The notes under the pieces: model-generated
Database searches by the model: none
What the model was told of the DNA's origin: nothing
What the model saw: the letters and a program-made list of their open reading frames with translations, nothing else
Program-made: the position numbers and the translations under genes
Assembly (NCBI GenBank): GCA_007922225.1
Contig: ML679960.1
Span: forward strand, 2,618,032 to 2,682,031
Source of the DNA: Emydura subglobosa
Lineage: Eukaryota; Chordata; Testudines; Chelidae
Length of the DNA stretch: 64,000 nt
Direction of reading: 5' to 3'
Shown: in pieces, positions 55,862 through 64,000 of the stretch
Numbering within the stretch: the stretch's first letter is position 1
Layout of the letters: each line of letters begins with the position of its first letter

Positions 55862-56720
55862 AAGAGTCCAGCACGCTGACAGTCTTTGCAACACCATTTG
55901 GTCACTACTGAATGCTGTACACATAATGGGGATAAGCCCAGCACCAAAGGTGTGTCAGAGAAGACTCTCCCAAGCCTTGGAAGGACTGCCGAGGGTGAAA
56001 ATAATTGCAGATTATATCCTCAAGGTAGATGAAGGGAATAATGATACAGAAGCTGAATGAAACTATGACAGAAAACGACAAGCTTTCCTTCAGGCATTGA
56101 TGGACAGGAACATAAAACTCAGCCCAGAAAATGTGTGACTCAAGCAGAATAAGGGAACATACATTGGACATCTGCACACATCAGAAGGACTAAAAGCAGA
56201 TCCCAACGAGATCAAGTCAGTCAGAGACACATCAGCTCCAGTGGATGTGAAAGGGGTACAGCGCTTCATATGAATTTTAAATTTTCTGTCAAGTTCCGTC
56301 CCACCTGCCTGGAGAAGCAGAACTCAGACACCAGCTCGCAAGGCAGGATATTGAGTGAGACTGGGCAGGTCCCTCACAGGAAGTGTTTGACATGCTGAAA
56401 CAAAGGATAATAGATGCTCCTGTCATGAAGTACCAGCAGCCAAGAAAGCCACTGACACTCTAGTGTGATGCATTGGAGAGAGGATTGGGTGTAGTTCTTT
56501 TTCAGGAGCAGCCTGTCGCTTATGTCAGCAGAGCCCTGTTAGAGACTGAACAGGTGAATGTCAAAATAGAAAAAGTGCTCTGGCAGTGGCATTTGGAGTG
56601 GAGCAATTCCATCAGCACACCTATGGCCACTCAGTTATAGTGCAATCAGGCCACGTACTCCTGAAGACCATCAGCAAAGCCCCTTCTTAGGGCTCCAAAG
56701 AGATTGCAGCACATGCTGAT
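55862..56720 (+). pseudogene. Gypsy reverse transcriptase (C-terminal half) and RNase H
   Basis: Copies element RNA into DNA in its living relatives. Readable blocks: TPFG at about 55891, an IADY sequence at 56004-56015 where the catalytic pair of Asp is expected (second Asp reads Tyr), then EGLKADPNEIKSV, VKGVQRFI (56250-56273) and the thumb. RNase H follows (LVLFQEQ-like, PVAYVSRAL near 56510, AFGVEQFHQHTYG at about 56590-56630). Stops interrupt nearly every block. The first catalytic Asp region of RT is deleted with the upstream half. Confidence 0.8.
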
Positions 56721-57009
56721 GCACCTCCCGTTCTACCAAGCAGAGATCTGATATTGTCCGAGGTGATTATTAGCTAGTTGACACCCTGAGCAGTCCACAT
56801 ATACCCAGTAACAGTGAGCTGGGGGAAGGGGATCAGGACATTGAATCATTTAACCTGCTGCACTATCTCCGAGTTTCAACAGCAAAGCTGATGGAAATCA
56901 AAGAGGCTACAGAAAAGGACACCCAGCTTTAGGCAGTCAAGAGAGTAATACTAGCAGGGTGGCTGGAAGACAAAAGCCAAGTTCCAGTAATAGCAGAACC
57001 ATATTTTTC

Positions 57010-57970
57010 AAATGAAAGATGAGCTGTGTGTGCAGCAGGGAATCATTTCAAGGACAGAGACCTGTTGTCCCTGCCTCATTACATAAGGATGCATCAAATA
57101 CATGCCTCACACCTAGGCACTGACAATTGTCTTAGACAGGCTTGAGTTTAGACAATTGTCTTAGACAGGCTGGGAATAAATACACAGTTGCATTCCTTGA
57201 TAGAAGGGTGTGACACTTGATGGTCGTGTGATAACCACCAGCAGAAAGAGACTGTTACCACATGAGCTGCCCCCCTGACCATAGGAAAGATGGGAGCAAA
57301 CTTTTTATTTTTTAGTGAAAATAGTACTTAATTATAGTGGATTACTATTCAATTTTTTGGGACACTGGTGCTCTGCCTGATACAAGAAGTCACGGATTGG
57401 CAAACTGAAGGTCCACCTTGTGAGATAGGGCATTCCAAACACTATTCACTGATAATGGATCCCACTTTGCCTCAGAAGAATTAAAAAGAATTTGCATGCA
57501 AACAGGGGTTTGAACACCACACCTCCTCCCCAGCAAACCCACAGAGTAATGGTAGGGTGGAATCAGCTGTGAAAACAGCTAAGAGGCTGTTACACAAGAC
57601 TTTTTTCCCTTTTTAGTATTTTTGGCACACAAAATACCCCATCAAAGAGGTACCAAAACAGTCCAGGATAGGCACTGATGGGATGAAGGACCCAGTGAGG
57701 GTGACCTGCTGTAGCCAGAAGGATGGAGACATCATCAAAGAAATGACCAACAATCAGAGAAAGCAGGCACTATAGTATGAGAGGTCAGCCAAGGACCTAC
57801 CAGCCCTGGAGACAGGCACTCTTGTGAGGATCCAGCCATTACAGAGACACCAGAAGGAGTGGTCTAAAGGAGTCATGAGTGGTGCATAGCTATATGAGGA
57901 GAATACACAAGAGAGACAAATGACCCAAACAAACAGGAGGTACTTACGAGCCAGCAGACTCAACAGGGAA
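57010..57970 (+). pseudogene. Gypsy integrase and C-terminal tail
   Basis: Would insert the DNA copy into the host genome. A His-rich start (RMHQIHASHLGTDN, about 57089-57126) is followed by a 26 bp tandem duplication at 57122-57170. The core keeps TDNGSHFASEEL (Asp at 57451-57453) and SNGRVESAVKTAKRLL (Glu at 57560-57562). These are 109 bases apart where the D-35-E spacing needs 108, so one base has been gained. The first catalytic residue appears as Asn at 57299-57301. The Arg-rich tail reaches about 57970. Confidence 0.8.
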
Positions 57971-58261
57971 AGCCTACAGAGATGCAGAGATCATCACAGA
58001 ATGGAGAGACACAGAACCAGCTGGAGGCCAAACCCACAGGGAGAGAGAAGACTCCACAGAGAGATAGTCTGTTAGACATGGAGTCAGGTGACGTGAGACA
58101 GAGCGAGATCTCTCCTGGTGTGGTCACTTGTGGAGGAGACCAAACTATCTCAAAGGCCGAGACTCCAACTCAACTGTGTGCTAGCAACTTCTGGCCGAAG
58201 GGTATCTGGCCATCAAGGATATTCAAATGTTTTTAAAATAGAGAAGATGTATCATGATCAG

Positions 58262-59135
58262 TGGGAAATGCTAGCGTTAAGGCTGCCTGTGCAATCTTAA
58301 TTTGGTCCCCTAGCATTGTACAACCCAGGGAAAGACAATGGTGGACCATTGAAGTTAATGGAAAGACATTGAAACTGAAAAGAAAACCCCAGTCTTGGAA
58401 AACTAAAGAAGGAGAAAGTTTCTCCCACCTGTGCAATCATGAATTACTATAGTCTGAGAGAAAGGAGAAAACCCAGCGAATCCTGTTAAAGCGGAAGGGG
58501 TTTGAAATGAAGGCTGCCCAGAACTGAGAGCCCCCATATAAGCAGGGAGCCATCCGTGAATTACTGGATCCCCTTTAGGATAGAGGGCATACTGGAAAAC
58601 TGTTCGGAGGCAATAGGTAACTTATATTAGAAAAGGGAATTTAGCTGATATAAAAGTGTAACGCCTGAGATTGTGTCTTTATGTTTATTGTCTATGTAAC
58701 TTGTATGGATTTGTTTTTTCTTACTATTCCATCTTTGAATCTTTGAATTTTGTACTAAATAAACCTTTTGTTTATTTTACCCAAACAGGTCTCTATTATG
58801 CAAATTGTGTGGAGTGTGCCTGCCAAAATGAACTGTTAATTGGGGACAAGTTTCTCTCCTGCTGGGGTGATGAACCAGAGGGGAAAAGTCCAAGTATCTG
58901 GTAGTTGATGACTTGGGGAGATAGACTTTGGGAGACTTGGGCCCGGAACGGATTGTTGAGGTCATCCTGCAAAGACTAACTAGGTTGGTGGAAGCCATGG
59001 TTGAGACCTTTAGGCATGTGGGCTGCCTACTGGTGTCATAGCTCTGATCCATAGCAGGACAGCATTAAGGCATGTAAGTTACAAGGCAGGAGGTGACAGA
59101 ACCCCTGACTGGTTTGGGAAATCCCATAATGTCAC
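58262..59135 (+). repeat. Candidate 3' LTR or adjoining repeat
   Basis: Starts TGGGAAATG directly after the polypurine-like tract and ends AATGTCACA, so it begins TG and ends CA over 874 bp. It contains AATAAACC near 58758. It does not match the LTR at 16225/55688 although the sequence before it does, so it may be the LTR of a related subfamily or an unrelated insertion. Confidence 0.45.
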
Positions 59136-60059
59136 ACCTGCAGACAACAGTCTCCTTCCTTATGTAACCCTGATTCATCCCCAAACCAGGTCAATTCTCT
59201 GTACTGAAGGAGCCAGGAGTTCTGTGGGGAAAAAAATCTGTGATCATGTAATTGAAGACTGTCTGATAATGAATATGCACAGGGGGATGCATTAAGGTTG
59301 CACATGCATTTCATAACTTTTGAGTGCTTGATTTCACAATCTTAGTATTTTTTTTAAAACAATTGGTTTCTGTGTAATTTCCTGTGTAAGGAAATGGAAA
59401 AAACTGAAATTCCAAAATGTGGTATCATATGAACATCCACGTTCATATGATAAATAAAGCAGGAAATGAAAAAACCCACAATGTTGTTGGGGAGACTAAG
59501 TCTCACATCCCAGGTGGTATTTGGGATTTAGCTAGAGCCAGTGAAAGTGGTGATGCCATCTGGGTCCCTCTACCCGGCCAGGTCTGGACAGCACATCTTT
59601 CAAGATCATGATGGAGGAGGGCCGGAGTTCCAGGTGACAGTGAAGGTGGCTGCTCTGATGGTGAAGCTCACCCCCTCCCCTTCTCTCATCTTTCTGTCAA
59701 CCAGTATCGCAGTCACCTCCTCCAAGGTCTCTTTCTGAGGACCCTAAATGGAGAGATGGATGGGATAACCTATCCACCCATTATTTTGTCCACCAATTAG
59801 GCCTAATCTCAGACACACCAATTTTGGTTCATTAATTTCTGGTCTTAGGCTGTTCATGATCTTAACACAGTCCTAGAATTATATCAGTAGGCCTTTTTGT
59901 TTTGTCTCTTCCTGCCAAAATTTGTTATTATAGGCTATTGTGATGTTTTATGAACTTTCACTCACTTCTTGCAGGTGAGCTCACAATTAGGGTAAATTTG
60001 GAGGTCCAATTATCACAAAAAAAGCTCATGTTCAGTTGGTAATTCCTAAATCCTTTTTA
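59136..60059. other. Unassigned non-coding stretch
   Basis: Nothing recognisable. Confidence 0.45.
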
Positions 60060-60570
60060 GAATCACTGTCTTCCAAGATACAGTTCCCCCATCCTGTAAG
60101 GGTGGTCCTTACCCTTTGTTCCTAGATGTATGGCTTTGCTTTAATACAAGTAAATGCAAAGTTTATTCAAATAAGCAGAGCTTATCAAGTGATCCAGGTT
60201 ACTCTGTAGAACTGACTGGTCCTTTTCATTATCTTGCACTCCACCAATTTCTGTGTTATCTGCGAACTGTACTATCAACGAGCTATGTTTTCTTCCAGAT
60301 CACTGATAAAGACATTGAATAGGACTGGGACAAGTGGGGATCCTGTGGAACCTGACTAGTAAAACCCCTACTGGATGAGGATTCCCCATTTACCATTCCG
60401 TTTTTTGAGATTATCATACAGCCAGGTTTTTAATCTATTTAACATGGGTTACATTAATTTTGTGTAATTTTCTCTTTTTACTCATGTAGTATTAGATCAA
60501 ATGCCTTTTAGAAGTCAGAGCGTATTATGTCAATGTTCTTGTGAAGAAACAACCTCTCTGTCAATTAGTG
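60060..60570 (-). mobile_element. CR1 LINE reverse transcriptase fragment
   Basis: Plus-strand words TTTTCTTCCAGATCACTGAT, GACATTGAATAGGACTGGGA, CAAGTGGGGATCCTGTGGAA and GATCAAATGCCTTTTAGAAG are the reverse complement of the CR1 RT region (DF.KAF and GVPQGS.. neighbourhood). No open frame remains; 5' and 3' truncated. Confidence 0.75.
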
Positions 60571-62976
60571 AATTTATTCATGTGACATGGAGAGAAAAAT
60601 ATGGCCCTTGAAGTTCAAATTACAAGCTGTAACTTGTTATTAGGCTTTTTTGTCAAAGCAGTAAGCGGGCACAATGGAAACAAAACTAAAGTGAAAAATA
60701 AAAGTCAGAAGAAAGGCTGTCGAAAAAGAAGTCTATAAAATACAAGCATTAGTCTTTTTATAAAATGATTTTGTAAGGTTGTTTAGCCAGGAAGGCAGAC
60801 AATTTCTGTGATTTAAAAAAATGTGAGCCATCTGTAACACTAGAAACAGAGACAGAGGGAGATTTATGTCAAGTATCAAAAATGTCATGAAAAAACTGAA
60901 GTACCTGAGGCAAATTTGTCATACAAAAGCTCAAACAAGAAAAACATAATTAATCTTATCAATTACACATTAACAGACCTGTTTACCAAAATCCTTTTGC
61001 AAATGTCTCATGTGTTGTTTGGGTTGTTTGGACTCATTTGTTTTTATCAGGAAATGGGATTGAACCACTTCAGATAAAGCAAGGACAGATTTGCAGCTTC
61101 TCAAACTGATCTTGTTTGGAGGTTTAAATGTGATTAGGTAGCATTTGTAAAATAAATGCACACACTAAGCTTTGGATAGTTTCCACCTGAAACTGTTTAT
61201 CTGAGTCAAGTTTTCTTGAAACCAAGTCCAGGGCTGCCTACATTTTCTCAGGGTTTGGTGAGCCTAGCCCCAATTTGGGATTGTTTTTTTAAAATGGAAA
61301 ATCTTTTGCATTTCATCACAATTTTGCACAGTTGTAATCCTGAGGCTATTTTACACTTAAACCACTACGATGGCACAGCTGCAGCACTGTGCTGCTTTTG
61401 TGCCTTAGTGTAGACTCTTCCTATGCTGACAGAAGAAGTTCTTCCATCAGTGTAGGTAATCCATGTCCCCAAAGAGGCGGTAGGTAGGTCTAAAGAAGAA
61501 TTCTTCCATCTCCTTGCCTCCTAACCTGATCTCTGAAACCAGGCTCAGACTCTGATCTTTGGTATCAGCCCCCAGCCTGGATCTTGACTACAAATGTGTC
61601 TGCTGTTCTTGGCCTCAGATTTGACTCTGCTCTGACTCTGCTCATTGATAGGGACTGCCCTTGTCAGAATCCTCACACATACTAATATCAGTTTCTTTCA
61701 TAATCACCTTTGCTATCACATTTTTTTGTTTTTGTCCATTGTTTTTGTCCATTGTCCATTGTTCAGCTCATTAGCTCAACAAATAGTTGAGGATCAGTGA
61801 TAGGGAACATGTTGTGCTGAGTGAATATCAACCAACCATACCCTGACAATTCTTCATGATTTAGTTTCTTGAATATTCATTTAAGACACCTTAAAAAGAA
61901 GTTAATTGTACATAAAAATTGTTCCCACTAAGCATATCTGACATCCATTTAACACACACAAGTTTATAGTTTTAATCAATCATACTATGCAAGTTGTTAT
62001 ATGTGTTTTACGTACATAAATAAATATACTTTGATGCTTTAGGTGTAATTCAATATAATTCTATCACGTATCCTTCCTTGTATGCACCATCTATGGGAAT
62101 ACAGATCAATACTGGTTTCTATTTGAAAATTGACCTTGGATGCCATTAATTTATCTGTTTTAAATTTTTCCTACTATGATTTAGATTAATGCTTGCAGAA
62201 GTAATTTTAAACCAAATATTAACCTCTGTCTCTCCTCCTTGACCTCCAAGGCTTTTAGAACTAGACATATTTTGGGGTGTGGTGGGTGTTACTATTTGGG
62301 AAGTGTCTGAAGGCACAAAGAATGAGGTTCTCTGTCACCATGGGTTATCAATATGAGAGTGCAGCATAGAGGAAAATCACCTAGTTATTATTCAAAAGAA
62401 AATTATCTCGTCAGCGAAACCACAGAAGGAAAAACAGAGTGGGTATGCACCTATTTTTGTATTCTTATGCCACTGAAAGAATAACTTTGTAACACTATTG
62501 CTGGAGGGAGGGATAGAGGGGAAGGAATGGTTGCTTTCAAGAACCATAATTTAGAAATGTAGGACCTGTTTTTCAGACAGTTGAGGTCTGCGTTTACTAC
62601 CTGTTTATCTGCCTGCCTACTCTGAATATACAATTATCACCTGAGCAATTTGGCATTTTATCCATTTGTGTGTTCAAAGGGTTCATTTGATCATGCAGTT
62701 AGAGACAACAGGGAAAATACTGTTAGTGACCAGATACTAAATGCAGACCTTTAGAGCATCATAGCTTGAGAAACACTGTGTAACAGTTACTGTATTGGTT
62801 GGATGAGCATTCCTTTGCATGCACATACACAGTCTCCTAATGGTGTAGTTCCATCCCTATGGGAAGGACTCATGGCTCAGGAAGTACTTCTGAAGGGAAT
62901 TACATGACTGTTTATGCCTCCTGCCTCAGAAGAGAAGGAAAACTAGTGTTGTTAACACTGACACCAGAAAGACACT
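60571..62976. other. AT-rich non-coding stretch
   Basis: No gene. 60640-61150 is repeat-free unique sequence. 61722-61765 holds a tandem 'tttttgtccattg' repeat. Confidence 0.45.
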
Positions 62977-63190
62977 GGGGGGGGGGGGGGGGGGGGGGAA
63001 AAAAAAAAATCCCTTTTTAAAAACATAAAAAAAAAAAACAACNNNNNNNNNNNNNNNNNNNNNNNNNNNNNNNNNNNNNNNNNNNNNNNNNNNNNNNNNN
63101 NNNNNNNNNNNNNNNNNNNNNNNNNNNNNNNNNNNNNNNNNNCCCCCCCCCCCCCCCCCCCCCCCGGGGGGGGGCGCCCCCCCCCCCCCG
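62977..63190. other. Assembly gap (100 N) between homopolymers
   Basis: G22 at 62977-62998, A-rich to 63042, exactly 100 N at 63043-63142, then C23, a G run and C runs to about 63190. 100 N is the usual mark of a gap of unknown length. The open frame running through it is not real. Confidence 0.97.
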
Positions 63191-64000
63191 CAGAGAAAGA
63201 TAACTGCCTTTGTAATCTCTTCAGCAATAAACAGACCTGTTTCTTTTATTCAAAGGAAGTCCTCCATTCAGAAAGAGGAAATAAACATCACAGATACAAA
63301 ATGTAGGGATGTAACCAATCAACTGCAATCATTGCATTAACGTAAGTTTGTTTTCATCTCCTCTTCTTAATACTGACTTAATGCTGCTGGCTTCCATAAT
63401 CAAACACTATAATTGCAAAAGGTGTGGCAAAGAATTGGGATTGGGAGGATGGCAGGGGATCTGGGCCATGAAAAGTGGTATTTTAAGAAGTGACCACATG
63501 ATGCAAGTTTGAGAATCGCCATCTTAATTGAAAGATGGACTTCTTAGCTTGCTACAGAGGTGATTTAAATCATTGCTGCCTTAAAATCCATGGATCGTGC
63601 AAAATTAGAAACTTCTTATTGATTTTGCTATGTTCTCCATTCTTTCATCACGCTACAGCCAACATAGTGGCCAATCAATGCTTGAAGACCAAATAATTGT
63701 CTTACTTCCCCATCTTTTTTCATTGGTTTAATTAGCACTGACAGTGGAACCAATATTAAAGCAGCGTGAGATGGGAAATTTACCCTTGAGGCATATTTCA
63801 CTTGCAGATACATTTCTCTGATAAGAATGATAAACATCTTTTGAGAAAAGTTTGCAAAATTTCAGTAAATCAATAACCTGGGAAACTGCATAAGAAAAGC
63901 AACATATACATGCAAAAAATAAGAATTCTACTGAGCTGCCAGTTTGATAGCAATCTACTTTTCCTCTGCTGGAAAAGATGACAAGAGCATATCCAAAATC
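63191..64000. other. Unassigned non-coding end of window
   Basis: Nothing recognisable. Confidence 0.45.

Larger units (their letters stand above)
55688..58261 (+). mobile_element. Ty3/gypsy retrotransposon, internally deleted
   Basis: An LTR-like segment (55688-55860) is followed directly by the middle of the reverse transcriptase, so primer-binding site, gag, protease and the front of RT are missing. RNase H, integrase and the Arg-rich tail follow in gypsy order. At 58205-58261 comes a GA-rich tract where a polypurine tract is expected, then a candidate 3' LTR. The element shares its 3' part with 15880-16224. All reading frames are broken. Confidence 0.85.

Noticed and set aside
62952..63227. 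Open frame across the assembly gap
   Set aside because: It consists of N and homopolymers.
1..64000. CRISPR array, operon or bacterial origin
   Set aside because: CR1, DIRS, Harbinger and SINE content shows vertebrate nuclear DNA; no evenly spaced repeats with unique spacers.
1..64000. tRNA or rRNA gene
   Set aside because: The only tRNA-like sequence is in SINE heads; no intact cloverleaf or rRNA block recognised.

Overview
This is nuclear DNA of an amniote, most likely a turtle, with a crocodilian as the alternative. It is AT-rich and I recognise no host protein-coding exon, tRNA or rRNA. The features I can read are decayed transposable elements: many CR1 LINE fragments on both strands, SINE pieces with a MIR-like body and a 'gggcagggact...caatggggccc' type tail, a 5.2 kb DIRS tyrosine-recombinase retrotransposon, a Ty3/gypsy element, two PIF/Harbinger DNA transposons, MITEs with the end GGGTATGTCTACAC, and one hAT element. 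The species inference rests on this mixture and is not proof.

Layout. 1-3195: Harbinger copy 1, with a Myb/SANT-like gene on + convergent with a transposase on -, interrupted by an unclassified repeat and a CR1 3' end. 4.5-8.0 kb: a SINE, two direct copies of an LTR-like repeat and a CR1-type 3' end. 8.85-14.0 kb: DIRS element (gag-like, reverse transcriptase, tyrosine recombinase) with inverted termini. 14.0-16.4 kb: SINE, two gypsy 3' junctions and an inverted copy of the 0.5 kb repeat. 16.4-23 kb: mostly unassigned, including a candidate conserved noncoding stretch near 18.4-18.7 kb. 23.2-25.0 kb: CR1 ORF2 on -, with a 122 bp MITE nested in it. 25-31 kb: unassigned sequence, SINE pieces and simple repeats. 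31.8-34.4 kb: LTR-like sequence and three CR1 pieces. 34.4-36.75 kb: Harbinger copy 2. 37.5-42 kb: MITE, SINE and CR1 ends, and a hAT element with 8 bp target duplications. 47.5-48.6 kb: a GC-rich unit bounded by 61 bp hairpin-forming direct repeats. 48.6-50.2 kb: a SINE split by a 1.3 kb DNA transposon. 55.7-59.1 kb: gypsy pol with LTR-like flanks. 60.1-60.6 kb: CR1 on -. 63,043-63,142: a 100-N assembly gap between G- and C-homopolymers.

No element looks able to move by itself: every coding region I could read has stops, frameshifts, missing domains or altered catalytic residues. The Harbinger copies and the GGGTATGTCTACAC MITEs share end sequence, so the MITEs plausibly used a Harbinger transposase of this kind. 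The least explained item is the GC-rich unit at 47.5-48.57 kb, whose end repeat also occurs alone inside a CR1 at 33.35 kb.
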